Below are positions 33,432 through 42,340 of a stretch of DNA of 64,000 bases, one piece after another (positions within the stretch are counted from its first letter, which is position 1; each line of letters begins with the position of its first letter). Source of the stretch: Streptomyces longhuiensis (lineage in GTDB: Bacteria > Actinomycetota > Actinomycetes > Streptomycetales > Streptomycetaceae). Both the position numbers and the translations under genes were made by a program. The stretch covers positions 5,224,001 to 5,288,000 of the forward strand of contig NZ_CP085173.1 in NCBI RefSeq assembly GCF_020616555.1, read 5' to 3'. Under the pieces are notes generated by a model. That model saw only the letters and a list, made by a program, of their open reading frames with translations, was not told where the DNA came from and ran no database searches.

Positions 33432-34100
33432 GTGGCAGAGGTACTCGATTTCACAGCGGTTCAGGCGAGGGGTGCAGCCCTTCGCCCGCCCCGGCGTCCC
33501 CGGATGTCCGGTTCGTCCGGCGGCATGCCGGTGATCGCCCCCATGCCAGCAGCGCGGCCTGCCCGCATACCCGCTCAGCGCGAAGGCGCTGAGGAGACGA
33601 TGGCAGCAGGCACCACGGTCGACCATCTGACCGAGACCTATCGCGCCCACTACCGGTCGCTCCTCGGTCTCGCGGCCCTGCTCCTGGACGACACGGCCTC
33701 CTGTGAGGACGTCGTGCAGGAGGCGTTCATCAGGGTCCACTCCGCGCGCAAGAGAGTGCGCGATCCCGAGAAGACGCTCGCCTATCTGCGGCAGACGGTC
33801 GTGAACCTCTCGCGTTCCGCCCTGCGCCGCCGCATCCTCGGCCTGAAGCTTCTGACGAAGCCGATGCCCGACATGGCGAGCGCGGAGGAGGGCGCGTACG
33901 ACCTGCTCGAGCGCGACGCGCTGAAGCAGGCGCTGCGCGGGCTCCAGCGCCGTCAGCGCGAGGTTCTCGTCCTGCGCTACTTCGCGGACATGACCGAGGC
34001 GCAGGTGGCGGATGCCCTGGGCATCTCCCTCGGTTCCGTGAAGGCGTACGGATCCCGGGGCATAGCGGCGCTCCGCGTCGCCATGGAGGCCCCCGCATGA
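33432..34100 (+). CDS. SigE-family RNA polymerase sigma factor (ECF-like)
   Basis: 222 residues from GTG 33432, or 166 from ATG 33601. Region 2 is TYRAHYRSLLGLAALLLDDT, then CEDVVQEAFIRVHSAR; region 4 is LQRRQREVLVLRYFADMTEA, then VADALGISLGSVKAYGSRGI. The last 166 residues fit the usual length of actinobacterial SigE-family factors. The N-terminal 56 residues are Pro/Arg-rich, with lower third-position GC, and ATG 33601 has an ideal GAGGAG site, so the shorter form is a real alternative. The next gene overlaps the stop as ATGA and is probably a membrane partner. Confidence 0.88.
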   Translation: MAEVLDFTAVQARGAALRPPRRPRMSGSSGGMPVIAPMPAARPARIPAQREGAEETMAAGTTVDHLTETYRAHYRSLLGLAALLLDDTASCEDVVQEAFIRVHSARKRVRDPEKTLAYLRQTVVNLSRSALRRRILGLKLLTKPMPDMASAEEGAYDLLERDALKQALRGLQRRQREVLVLRYFADMTEAQVADALGISLGSVKAYGSRGIAALRVAMEAPA

Positions 34101-35263
34101 GCAGCGACAAGCACCGCAATGATCGGGATGAGCAGAACAGGCATGTGGGATCCGGGGATGGAACTGTGAATCACGGCCCCGGCCAGGACGACGGCCTTCT
34201 CGGCGGTCCCGAGGACCCCTTCGGCGGCCCGGACTCAGCCGGCGGCCCGGACGCTCCCGACCCCCTGGACTCCCTCGGCGGTGACGAGCTGGCGCTGCGT
34301 CGCCTGTTGCACCAGGCCGTGGAGGAGATCGAGCCGAAGAGCGGGACGCTCGACCATCTGCGCCGTGCCGTGCCCGCCAGGCGGGCCCGCAAGCGGCAGG
34401 CCGTCGTCGGTATGGCGGCCGCGGCCCTGTTCATCGGCACGGCGATCCCCGCGCTCGTCCATGTGGCGGGCCAGAGCGGGTCGAACGACCACCCGTCCAT
34501 CGCCGGCAACAGCGAGGCGACGCACGGCGGTACGGGCTCCGGGAAGGGGCCCGACGGCGGCGAGAGCGGCACGGGGAGTCCTTCGGGCAAGTCCAAGTCC
34601 AAGGACAAGGACGGCAAGAAGGGCAAGACCGGCGACAAGGGCAAGGGTGCGGGCGGTGGTGCCACCGGCGGCCCTGATCCCGCGAGCACGGCGGCCGCGA
34701 GCTCCCCGGTCTGCACGGCGACCGACCTCGGCAACGCCCCGGCGAGCCTCGGCGCGGCCGACGCGGGCGGCAAGGTCTACGGCTCCTTCCGCGTCACGAA
34801 CATCTCCCAGGCGAACTGCTCGGTGGACGCCCCCGGCGCCGTCTCCGTCCTCGCCCAGGGCGCGGCCGACCCGACCAAGGTCAACGTCGTCGACCACACG
34901 GCGGGCGACGCCGCGACCGGTCTGCCCGACCCGTCGACGGAGCCCAGCCAGCTGATCCTCGAACCGGGCATGTCGTACGAGGTCCGCTTCGCGTGGGTGC
35001 CGTCCGCGAGTTGCCCGACCACGGGAGGCGGGGGCGACGCGTCGCCCAGCCCGACCCCGTCCGGCGGCACCACGGGCGACGCGACGGGCTCGAACCCGGA
35101 GCAGAGCGGTCTGTCCACGCAGATGGTGGCGGAGGGCCCCACGGCCGACGGCAGCGTCTCGGTCTCCCACACGGCGGAACCGGGCTCGCCCTCGTCCAGC
35201 ACGACGATCCCCAACGCGTGCGCGGGAACGGTGTACCGCACGGGCGTCTTGCCGGCGTCCTAG
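34097..35263 (+). CDS. Membrane protein with DUF4232-like extracellular domain, possible anti-sigma partner
   Basis: 388 residues. The N-terminal part is cytoplasmic, Gly/Asp-rich, with a helix ALRRLLHQAVEEIEPK. One membrane helix follows (VVGMAAAALFIGTAIPALVHVA), then a long Lys/Gly/Ser linker (SKSKDKDGKKGKTGDKGK). The extracellular domain contains paired Cys (VCTATDLGNAPASLG, FRVTNISQANCSVDAPG) reminiscent of DUF4232. Overlap with the sigma factor gene by 4 bases and the one-helix topology suggest it senses envelope conditions and binds the sigma factor, although no zinc anti-sigma motif (HxxxCxxC) is visible. Confidence 0.72.
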   Translation: MSSDKHRNDRDEQNRHVGSGDGTVNHGPGQDDGLLGGPEDPFGGPDSAGGPDAPDPLDSLGGDELALRRLLHQAVEEIEPKSGTLDHLRRAVPARRARKRQAVVGMAAAALFIGTAIPALVHVAGQSGSNDHPSIAGNSEATHGGTGSGKGPDGGESGTGSPSGKSKSKDKDGKKGKTGDKGKGAGGGATGGPDPASTAAASSPVCTATDLGNAPASLGAADAGGKVYGSFRVTNISQANCSVDAPGAVSVLAQGAADPTKVNVVDHTAGDAATGLPDPSTEPSQLILEPGMSYEVRFAWVPSASCPTTGGGGDASPSPTPSGGTTGDATGSNPEQSGLSTQMVAEGPTADGSVSVSHTAEPGSPSSSTTIPNACAGTVYRTGVLPAS

Positions 35264-35308
35264 GGGCGGGACCCGTTCATGCCGGTGCGGTGAGATGCGG
35301 GGAGACAC

Positions 35309-35331
35309 GGGGAGGTGCTGGGCACCTCCCC
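35309..35331. terminator. Bidirectional terminator
   Basis: Perfect 10-bp arms GGGGAGGTGC and GCACCTCCCC with a TGG loop, between the convergent sigma-partner and SURF1 genes. Confidence 0.75.
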
Positions 35332-35423
35332 CTCCCGCCGGGACGGCGATCAGCCGCTGTGGTGGTCAGCCGCTGCGGTGATCCCCGCGACGGCTGGTGA
35401 CGGCTCTTCCCGGCGGTGCCTGA

Positions 35424-36314
35424 CTAGCCTCGTGCCGTCTCGGGGCTCGCGGGCTCAGGGGAGTCCGCCGCGTCCGGGACGTCTGCGGAGTCATGGGCCT
35501 CCGGGACGTCTGCCGAGGCCGGGGCCGTGCCGGTTGCATCGGGTTCCGTGAGCCCCAGCGCGGCGTCCCGCTCGAACTCCGCCTCGCGGCGCAGCAGGCG
35601 GAACCACATGAAGATCACGAAGCCCGCGAAGACGAACCACTCGCCGGTGTAGCCCAGGTTCTGGAACGCCTTCAGGTCGAGGCCGCTGCCCTGCGGCGCC
35701 GTCGCCGGTACCGCCGTCATCCCCGAGTCCGCCTTGTCGAGCGTGACCCACGCGTCGTAGACGTCGTACGGGACGAGGTTCACCAGGGACGCCGCGCTGA
35801 TCGCGCCGAGCTGTCCGGCCGGCAGGCCACCCGCGGCGGACGCCCCGCCCGAGCCCGGGCTCTCGGAGGCCTGAAGCGCACCGGTGACGGTGACCTCACC
35901 CCGGGGCGCCGCGGGAGCCTTCGCGGCGCTCGCCGCACCGGGCACCCACCCGCGTACGACGGGCAGCGCCTTGCCGGCGTCCCCCTCCGTGCGCAGCAGC
36001 GTCACCACGTAGAAGCCGGTCCTGCCGTCGAGCTCACGGTCGGGGACCAGAAGCTGCTTGCCGTAGTGCCCGGTCGCGGTGGCCCGCTTGCCGGACGTCT
36101 TCTGGTCCACGGGCAGCAGGGAGCCGAGCGGCCGGGGCGCGGCCTTCTCGTTCGCCGTCGACTGCGCCGAGGCGTCCTTGTGGCCCTGCACCCGGTCCTC
36201 GAAGCGGCCGAGCTGCCAGGAGCCCATGAAGATGCAGAAGGGGATGGCGAGCACGACGAACACGTTGATCCCCCACCACCGGGGGGTCAGGAGGAACCGG
36301 TACACCCTCCCCAC
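35424..36314 (-). CDS. SURF1 family protein (cytochrome oxidase assembly)
   Basis: 296 residues. The N-terminal signature YRFLLTPRWWGINVFVVLAI is followed by FCIFMGSWQLGRFEDR, giving the first membrane helix. A long extracytoplasmic domain carries LLVPDRELDGRTGFYVVTLL and VVRGWVPG. A second helix (FVFAGFVIFMWFRLLRREAEF) ends the domain, before an acidic Asp/Pro-rich tail. SURF1 proteins help insert haem a into cytochrome c oxidase of the aa3 type. The start at 36314 has GGGAG 7 bases upstream. No oxidase genes are nearby. Confidence 0.92.
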   Translation of the reverse strand: MGRVYRFLLTPRWWGINVFVVLAIPFCIFMGSWQLGRFEDRVQGHKDASAQSTANEKAAPRPLGSLLPVDQKTSGKRATATGHYGKQLLVPDRELDGRTGFYVVTLLRTEGDAGKALPVVRGWVPGAASAAKAPAAPRGEVTVTGALQASESPGSGGASAAGGLPAGQLGAISAASLVNLVPYDVYDAWVTLDKADSGMTAVPATAPQGSGLDLKAFQNLGYTGEWFVFAGFVIFMWFRLLRREAEFERDAALGLTEPDATGTAPASADVPEAHDSADVPDAADSPEPASPETARG

Positions 36315-36386
36315 GGTACGGCTCCCGCGCGAGGACCCGGGCCGCGGGGGTGGGCCCGGTCCCGCGCGGGGGCGCCGCTGTGTCCG

Positions 36387-38201
36387 TCAGCTCAGATGCC
36401 GCGCCGCGAAGTCCAGCTCCAGCCGAACCTGCTTGATCCGCTCCTCCACGACGAGCGAACCGTGCCCCGCGTCGTACCGGTAGACCTCGTGCGTGGCGCC
36501 GCGTGCCACGAGCCGGTCCACGTAGTTGTCGATCTGGCGGATCGGGCACCGCGGGTCGTTGACCCCCGCCGAGATGTAGACCGGGGCCTTCACCTCGTCC
36601 ACGTACGTCAGCGGGGACGACGCGGTGAAGCGGTCGGGGACCTCTTCCGGGGTGCCGCCGAACAGCGTGCGGTCCAGCGCCTTGAGGGCCTCCATCTCGT
36701 CGTGGTACGCCGTGACGTAGTCCGCGACGGGCACGGCCGCGAGGCCCAGCGCCCAGACGTCCGGCTGGGTGCCCACGCCGAGGAGCGTGAGGTACCCGCC
36801 CCACGAGCCGCCCGCGAGGACGAGCCGGTCCGGGTCGGCGAGCCCGGACGACACGGCCCACTCGCGGACCGCCGAGACGTCCTCCAGCTCGATGAGGCCG
36901 ACGCGGTGCTTGAGCGCGTCCGTCCACTCGCGCCCGTATCCGGTCGAGCCCCGGTAGTTGACGCGGACCACCGCGTACCCGTGGTCCACCCAGGCCGCCG
37001 GTCCCGCCGCGAACGAGTCACTGTCGTGCCAGGTCGGCCCCCCGTGCACCTCGAACACGGTGGGCAGCGGTCCCGTGGCCCCCGCCGGCTTCTGGACGAG
37101 GGCGTGGATGCGGCCGCCGGGTCCCTCGACCCACACGTCCTCCACCGGCACGGACACCGGCGCCTTGAGCCCGGGCGGATCGAGGACCACGCCGCCCGAC
37201 GTGGACCGCACGACCGACGGCTCGGCCGCCGACGACCACAGGTACTCCACACTGCCGTCGGGCCGCGCCGTCGCTCCCGACACCGTGCCCGGCGGCGTCT
37301 CGACGCGGGTCAGCGCGCCCGAGCCGAACTCGTACCGCCACAGGTCGCTGCGAGCCTCGAAGCTGTGCGCGACCAGGAGCGCCGAGCCGTCCGGATACCA
37401 CTCGGCGGAGACATCACCGGGCAGGTCGAGGGCGAGATCGGTCTCCTCGCCCGACGCCACGTCCCACACCATCGGCTCCCAGCGCCCGCGCCGCTGATGC
37501 CCGACGAGGAGCCGGGTGTCCCCGTCCACCGGAGCGAAGCCCAGGACCTCCAGGCCCAGCTCCTGCGAGCCGCCCTTGGTGTCGTCGAGCTCGGCGACCG
37601 TCGTCCCGTCGGGCCGCACCACACGCAGCGCCGAGTGCATGGCGTCCCCGTGCTCCGTGTGCTCGACGGCGATGAGGGTGCCGTCGTGCGAGAGGTCGCC
37701 GACGCCCGCCGACTCGCGGTGCCGGTAGATCTCCTGGGGCGCGCCGCCGCCGCGGACGACATGGATCGTCGTGCCGTCCTCGTCCGTGGAGCGGCCCACG
37801 ACCGCCGTCGAGCCGTCCCTCCCGATGGCCAGGCCCGCCGGGTACGAGGCTTCGAGCCCGTCCACCGCGGGGACGTCGTCGCCCCCGCCGAAGGGCTGGC
37901 GCAGCCACACGCCGAACTCGTCCCCGTCCTTGTCGCTGAACCACCAGATCCACTCGCCGTCGGGGGACAGGACGCCGTCCGTCGTCCCGTTCGGCCGGTC
38001 CGTCGCTCTGCGCTGCTCGCCCGTCGCCCTGTCCCACGCATACAGCTCGTACGTCCCCGTCGCGTTCGACACGAACAGGGAGCGGTCCGGCGCGTCCTCC
38101 GCCCAGTCGGGCAGGGACACCCGCGGCGCACGGAAGCGCTTCTCCCAGTCCGGCATGGAACCGCCGCCCGCCCCCCGAGGGGCCCCGTTGCTCTCAGTCA
38201 T
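36387..38201 (-). CDS. S9 family peptidase (acylaminoacyl-peptidase type)
   Basis: 604 residues. The N-terminal part is a beta-propeller (repeats such as SLFVSNATGTYELYAWDRAT, DGVLSPDGEWIWWFSDKDGDE). The C-terminal alpha/beta-hydrolase domain has the nucleophile in LVLAGGSWGGYLTLLG, the Asp in ISAGVNDPRCPIRQ and the His in YDAGHGSLVVEE. These are the prolyl-oligopeptidase family signatures. There is no signal peptide, so it acts on small peptides inside the cell. The ATG at 38201 begins MTESNGAPRG. It may share an mRNA with the XRE-TPR gene, 122 bases upstream on the same strand. Confidence 0.93.
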   Translation of the reverse strand: MTESNGAPRGAGGGSMPDWEKRFRAPRVSLPDWAEDAPDRSLFVSNATGTYELYAWDRATGEQRRATDRPNGTTDGVLSPDGEWIWWFSDKDGDEFGVWLRQPFGGGDDVPAVDGLEASYPAGLAIGRDGSTAVVGRSTDEDGTTIHVVRGGGAPQEIYRHRESAGVGDLSHDGTLIAVEHTEHGDAMHSALRVVRPDGTTVAELDDTKGGSQELGLEVLGFAPVDGDTRLLVGHQRRGRWEPMVWDVASGEETDLALDLPGDVSAEWYPDGSALLVAHSFEARSDLWRYEFGSGALTRVETPPGTVSGATARPDGSVEYLWSSAAEPSVVRSTSGGVVLDPPGLKAPVSVPVEDVWVEGPGGRIHALVQKPAGATGPLPTVFEVHGGPTWHDSDSFAAGPAAWVDHGYAVVRVNYRGSTGYGREWTDALKHRVGLIELEDVSAVREWAVSSGLADPDRLVLAGGSWGGYLTLLGVGTQPDVWALGLAAVPVADYVTAYHDEMEALKALDRTLFGGTPEEVPDRFTASSPLTYVDEVKAPVYISAGVNDPRCPIRQIDNYVDRLVARGATHEVYRYDAGHGSLVVEERIKQVRLELDFAARHLS

Positions 38202-38323
38202 GGCCCCATAGTGCCTCCACCGGCCGACAATCCGCCGGTGAGGTTCCCCAGCCTGTGGACAACTTCCCGGACCCGCACTCCTGCGGGTGACGAAGGCGAT
38301 GTGGGCGACGAAGGCCCGGCCGG

Positions 38324-39841
38324 TCACACGGGCGGCTCGGCAGGGGCCGGGCCGAGGGTCGTGGTGCCGGGCGCGGCGCGGTGCCCGAGACCCGTGCGGT
38401 ACGTGTCGAGGGCGGCGTCGATACGGCCCGTGCGGCGGTAGAGGTCGCCGAGCAGGCGGCACAGGTCGGCCAGGTCGGCCAGGTCGCCCGCCGCTCCCGC
38501 CCGTTCGAGCAGGCTCAGCGCGGTGACGTAGTGCTCCTCCGCGGCCTCGGCCGCCGCCGTTTCCTCGGGGGCGCCCGCGGCCCCCGACTCCTCCGCGATG
38601 ATGCCGAGCAGCCGGTGCGCGCCCGCCGCGTGGACGGCGCCGCGCTCCGGATTCAGGTCGCCGAGCAGGGCGCGCAGCAGCGCGGCCGCTTCGTCGCTGC
38701 TGCCCCTGCGGCGCAGCACGTCGGCCAGCTCCACCTCGACCTGAGTGGTGTAGAGCACCGCCCGCTTGGCCGACAGCATGTCGCGCGCGGTCCTCAACTC
38801 CCGTTCCGCGTCCGCGAGTCGGCCGTTCTGGGCGTGGACGTACCCGCGCATCCAGTGGCAGTGCGCGAGTTCGGTGCGGATCTGGAGCCGCTGGTACAGC
38901 TCGGCGGCCTTGCCCAGGGACGCGTCGGCCTCCGCGGCACGCCCCTCGGCGAGCAGAGTGCGGGCCACCGAGCGGTGCATCTTGGCGACGAGCACGGGGT
39001 CCCCGGCCTGCGGGGCCAGCGAGAGCGCGAGCTCGGCGGCCTGCGCGGCGCGCGCGTGGGCGCCCATGTCCATGTACGGGGCGATGGTCGCCGTGTAGAG
39101 CAGCAGCAGGGCGTCCGGGTCGTGCAGACCGCTGGTGTTCAGCTCGTCGAGCGCGGACTCCAGGAGGTAGCACGCGTACCGCAGCTCTCCGGAGAGGTAG
39201 TGCGCGAGGGCACGCGCGCGGATGACGGGGGCGCGCTGGGGGAGTGGCGCGCCGGTCGCGACGAGCAGCGCTTCGGCGGCTTCGAAGTGGCGGTGGGCGT
39301 CCGGGAGTTCGCCGGTCTCCAGGGCGCACTCGCCGAGGCCGAGTTCGGCGGCGGCCTGTTCGGCGGCGAGGCCGTGCCGCTCGGCCTCGGCGCGCAGCTG
39401 CTCGTACAGGACGGCGGCCTCCTCGGCGGCGCCCGTCGTGAGCCCGCGCTGGGCCTCGGTGAGGCGCAGGCGCAGCCGGGTGGCGAAGTGGGCGGGCTGC
39501 CCCGTCGTGAGCTCCTCGTACGTCACGCCGAGCCGCTCGGCGACGTGCCGCAGGGCGGCCTCGGAGGGGCGGACCCGGCCCGCTTCCAGGGTGGAGATGT
39601 AGGCGGGCGTGTAGGCGGGCTCGGCGACCTGACGCTGAGTCAAGCCACGCTCGGTGCGCAGGCGGAGGACGCGGCGGCCTATGGGTTCGTCGGCGGGATC
39701 GGCGGGATCGGCGGGATCGGCGGGATCGGTGAGATCGGCGGGATGGGCGGGTCGGGACGGTCCGGCGTCCGGTGCGAGACCGGGTTCCCCGTCCGGTACG
39801 GGGCCGGGGTCACCCGCCTCCGGGGTGCTGTCGTGCGTCAT
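38324..39841 (-). CDS. XRE-type helix-turn-helix regulator with TPR-like repeats
   Basis: 505 residues. A low-complexity N-terminal tail contains (DPA)n encoded by 9-bp repeats. The HTH_XRE domain (about residues 55-115) is RVLRLRTERGLTQRQVAE, then TPAYISTLEAGRVRPSEAAL. The rest is helical TPR-like pairs (ELGLGECALETGELPDAHRH, LARSLAEG-type helices, AELYQRLQIRTELAHC), as in actinobacterial transcription factors that bind peptides or other ligands. The ATG at 39841 opens MTHDSTPEAG. It is divergent from the M64 peptidase, and the repeated sites at 39911-40006 lie between the two. Confidence 0.9.
   Translation of the reverse strand: MTHDSTPEAGDPGPVPDGEPGLAPDAGPSRPAHPADLTDPADPADPADPADEPIGRRVLRLRTERGLTQRQVAEPAYTPAYISTLEAGRVRPSEAALRHVAERLGVTYEELTTGQPAHFATRLRLRLTEAQRGLTTGAAEEAAVLYEQLRAEAERHGLAAEQAAAELGLGECALETGELPDAHRHFEAAEALLVATGAPLPQRAPVIRARALAHYLSGELRYACYLLESALDELNTSGLHDPDALLLLYTATIAPYMDMGAHARAAQAAELALSLAPQAGDPVLVAKMHRSVARTLLAEGRAAEADASLGKAAELYQRLQIRTELAHCHWMRGYVHAQNGRLADAERELRTARDMLSAKRAVLYTTQVEVELADVLRRRGSSDEAAALLRALLGDLNPERGAVHAAGAHRLLGIIAEESGAAGAPEETAAAEAAEEHYVTALSLLERAGAAGDLADLADLCRLLGDLYRRTGRIDAALDTYRTGLGHRAAPGTTTLGPAPAEPPV
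39691..39744. repeat. Six 9-bp tandem repeats in the XRE-TPR coding region
   Basis: The unit CGGCGGGAT is repeated six times, with one copy slightly diverged (CGGTGAGAT). On the minus strand it encodes the DPADPADPADPAD stretch. Length variation would change a flexible linker in front of the DNA-binding domain without breaking the frame. Confidence 0.9.
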
Positions 39842-39910
39842 CGTGCGGCGCGCCGCCCTTCCTGTCCCGCTCCGTGGTTCCGCTCCCGCAACTGATGCTC
39901 GCTGCAAGCC

Positions 39911-40006
39911 ACTTGAGTCTCACCCCTTGTCAGCCATCACGCCACCCCCTAGGTTGAGCGATCGATTAAGTCTGATTAACCCAGCACTTATGTCTCCTAC
40001 TTGAGT
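39911..40006. promoter_or_regulatory. Repeated sites between the XRE-TPR and M64 genes
   Basis: ACTTGAGT occurs at 39911-39918 and again at 39999-40006. GATTAA occurs at 39964 and 39974, exactly 10 bases apart, in an AT-rich stretch. Same-face spacing and position between divergent genes suggest protein binding, perhaps by the XRE protein. No function is proven. Confidence 0.4.
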
Positions 40007-40019
40007 ACCCGAGGTCCTC

Positions 40020-41375
40020 GTGCCGATACCCAAGTCCCCGCGCCGTCCCCTGCCCGCCGCGCTCCTCGCCGGTGTCCTCGCGGCCGCCGCCCTCGGTGGC
40101 GCGGGCCTCGCCGGTCACGCCGACGCCGCCGAAGCCGCAGGCGGGTCCGACACGGGGAGCCGTACGGTCGAGTACTTCGCCGACTCCCACGCAGAGGGCC
40201 GGCACGTCCGAGTTCCGGCGGCCGTACCGGCGAAGATCCGCAAGGAGAAGCGCGCGCCCGCGACGGCCGCCCCGGACGGCGAGGTCACCGCGCTGCAGAA
40301 GACGGGCCCCTCCGAGGGGCGCCTCGACCTCGTGATCATGGGTGACGGCTACACGGCGGACCAGCAGGAGGACTTCAGGCAGGACGCCGAGTCCAAGCTC
40401 GATTCGATCTTCGCGATCGAGCCGTACAAGAGCTACAAGGGCCTCTTCAACTTCTGGCTCGTCAACACGGTCTCGAACGAATCGGGTGTCTCCGGAGACC
40501 CGACCCAGGACGTCGTCAAGGACACCGCGCTCAGTAGTTACTTCTTCTGCGACGACGTCGAGCGGCTGCTCTGCATCGACGAGAAGAAGGTCGACTCGTA
40601 CGCGCAGCAGGCCCCGGACTCCGACATCGTCTTCGTCGTCTCGAACGCCACTAAGTACGGCGGCGCCGGTTACAGCGGCCTCCAGTCGACCGCCGGGCAC
40701 ACCGGCATCGCCACGATGTCCTCCGACAACGACCGCTCGTACCTGATCGGCGCCCACGAACTGGGCCACTCCATCGGCCTGCTGGCCGACGAGTACCAGT
40801 ACGCGGGTTACGGCAGGTACCCCGGCGAGGAGCCCGTCGAGCCCAACACCAGCGTCCTGACGGCGGACGGCATGTCCGGCGCCAAGGCCAAGTGGTACCG
40901 CTGGCTCGGCGAGAGCGACCCGGCGGGCGGGACCGTGGGCGCGTACGAGGGCGGCGGCTACTACGAGTACGGAATCTACCGTCCGACCCAGAACTCGATC
41001 ATGCGCGCCCTGGACACCGAGCAGTTCAACCTCGTAGGCCGCGAGGCGATGATCGCCGGTTTCTACCGCGACGCCGACGTGCTCACGGCCCGCACCCCCA
41101 CCACCCGCACCCTGCGCCCCCAGGACCACATCCGCGTGGACCTCGCCCCGCTCGCCAAGGGCCTGTCCGACGTGCGCGTGCACTGGTACGTCGACGGGGT
41201 CGAGGTGCGCCGCGCCGCCGCCGAGCGCACCGTCACCGGCAAGGAGCTCGGCGCGCGCAAGGGCACGCACACCGTCACCGCGACCGCCGTCGACAACAGC
41301 GCGTCGCTACGGGACCCGGCCGCGATCCGGGCGGCGTCCAACAGCGTCAGCTGGACGGTGAAGACGGGCAAGTGA
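40020..41375 (+). CDS. Secreted M64-family metallopeptidase (IgA peptidase-like)
   Basis: 451 residues. A signal peptide (RRPLPAALLAGVLAAAALGG, cut near HADAAEA) precedes a domain with LDLVIMGDGYTADQQEDF, NFWLVNTVSNESGVSG, and the zinc site AHELGHSIGLLADEYQ, whose HExxH is the catalytic motif. M64 peptidases are known from Clostridium and many actinomycetes, usually secreted. A C-terminal Ig-like domain (VRVHWYVDGVEVRRAAAE, GTHTVTATAVDNS) follows. The GTG at 40020 has GAGG 5 bases upstream. Divergent from the XRE-TPR regulator. Confidence 0.9.
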   Translation: MPIPKSPRRPLPAALLAGVLAAAALGGAGLAGHADAAEAAGGSDTGSRTVEYFADSHAEGRHVRVPAAVPAKIRKEKRAPATAAPDGEVTALQKTGPSEGRLDLVIMGDGYTADQQEDFRQDAESKLDSIFAIEPYKSYKGLFNFWLVNTVSNESGVSGDPTQDVVKDTALSSYFFCDDVERLLCIDEKKVDSYAQQAPDSDIVFVVSNATKYGGAGYSGLQSTAGHTGIATMSSDNDRSYLIGAHELGHSIGLLADEYQYAGYGRYPGEEPVEPNTSVLTADGMSGAKAKWYRWLGESDPAGGTVGAYEGGGYYEYGIYRPTQNSIMRALDTEQFNLVGREAMIAGFYRDADVLTARTPTTRTLRPQDHIRVDLAPLAKGLSDVRVHWYVDGVEVRRAAAERTVTGKELGARKGTHTVTATAVDNSASLRDPAAIRAASNSVSWTVKTGK

Positions 41376-41401
41376 CGGGCCACGCGCGCGTGGGGGCCGG
41401 T

Positions 41402-42340
41402 TCAGCGGCCGGTCTCGCCCTGCGCGACCTCCACGCCCGCGTGCAGGTCGTGGGCCGCGTCGGCGACCGCGCCGGCCGAGAGCGCCGCGCACACCAGGAG
41501 CGCGCAGGCCAGCGCGCGCCGCAGCGCCCTGCGCGGGCGGGCCACCGCGGCGTTCGTGCTCAGCAGAGCGGTGACGCGGCGCGGCACAGGACCCGCCGTG
41601 ACGGCGAGCGCCGTACGGGGCCGTGACCCGGCCCCCGGGACGCGGGCCGCGGCGAGGGCGGCCCGGCCGATCGCCCGCGCGGTGAGCGCCCGGTCGCCCG
41701 TCGCGGTGGCGGCGGACTCGTCGGCCCAGCGCTCGAGCGCGTAGGCGAGCGGTTCGCGCAGTCCGCGGAGCATCGGGTGCAGGGTGACGGCCAGTTCGGC
41801 CGTCGCGAGGAACAGATGGTGGCGGCCCGCGAGGTGCGCGCGCTCGTGCGCGAAGAGCACCTCGCGCTCCCGCGCGTCGAGGGCCCGCAGCATCCCCGTC
41901 GTCACGACGATCCGGTCCGGGCGCCCCGGAAGGGCGTAGGCGTACGGGAGTTCGTCCGGCCGTACGGAGAGTTCGTCGTCGGCGCCGGACCCGGCGCGGG
42001 CCGCCCGCATCTCGCGCCGCTGCCGCAGCCCCGTGCGGACCAGCGCGAACGCGCCCGCCGCCAGCGCGAGCGCGGCGAGGACCGACGCGGGAACGAGCAC
42101 CGGGGAGCCGTCGCCGAGGAGCGGTGGCGACAGATGCCCGAGGGCGGCCACGGAAGGCAGCCGCAGCGCCCCGGCGGAGGCGAGGAGGCCGAGCGCGGCC
42201 GTGCTGGATCCGGCGAGGACGACGGAGAAGCCCGCCAGCGTCCAGGCCGCCGCGCGGGGCGGCAGCCACTCGGCGGCGCGGCGTGCGGCGGGCACGGCGA
42301 GCAGCGGCATGAGCAGCGGGATCCAGACGGCGAAGATCAT
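41402..42340 (-). CDS. M56 family membrane metallopeptidase (BlaR1/MecR1-like)
   Basis: 312 residues. Membrane helices occur at the N-terminus (VWIPLLMPLLAVPAARRA and others) and at the C-terminus (LACALLVCAALSAGAVA). The cytoplasmic zinc protease domain has LFAHERAHLAGRHHLFL, with the HExxH, followed by the distal Glu region LERWADESAA. There is no extracellular beta-lactam sensor domain. Its partner is the BlaI-type repressor, whose stop overlaps its ATG as ATGA. By analogy with Bla/Mec systems it may cleave the repressor when a membrane signal arrives. Confidence 0.9.
   Translation of the reverse strand: MIFAVWIPLLMPLLAVPAARRAAEWLPPRAAAWTLAGFSVVLAGSSTAALGLLASAGALRLPSVAALGHLSPPLLGDGSPVLVPASVLAALALAAGAFALVRTGLRQRREMRAARAGSGADDELSVRPDELPYAYALPGRPDRIVVTTGMLRALDAREREVLFAHERAHLAGRHHLFLATAELAVTLHPMLRGLREPLAYALERWADESAATATGDRALTARAIGRAALAAARVPGAGSRPRTALAVTAGPVPRRVTALLSTNAAVARPRRALRRALACALLVCAALSAGAVADAAHDLHAGVEVAQGETGR

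Noticed and set aside
33337..33534. 65-codon ORF upstream of the sigma factor (MRALDAASWMMP at the start)
   Set aside because: Third-position GC of only about 60 per cent, overlap with the sigma factor extension, and no recognisable product. A leader peptide cannot be excluded.
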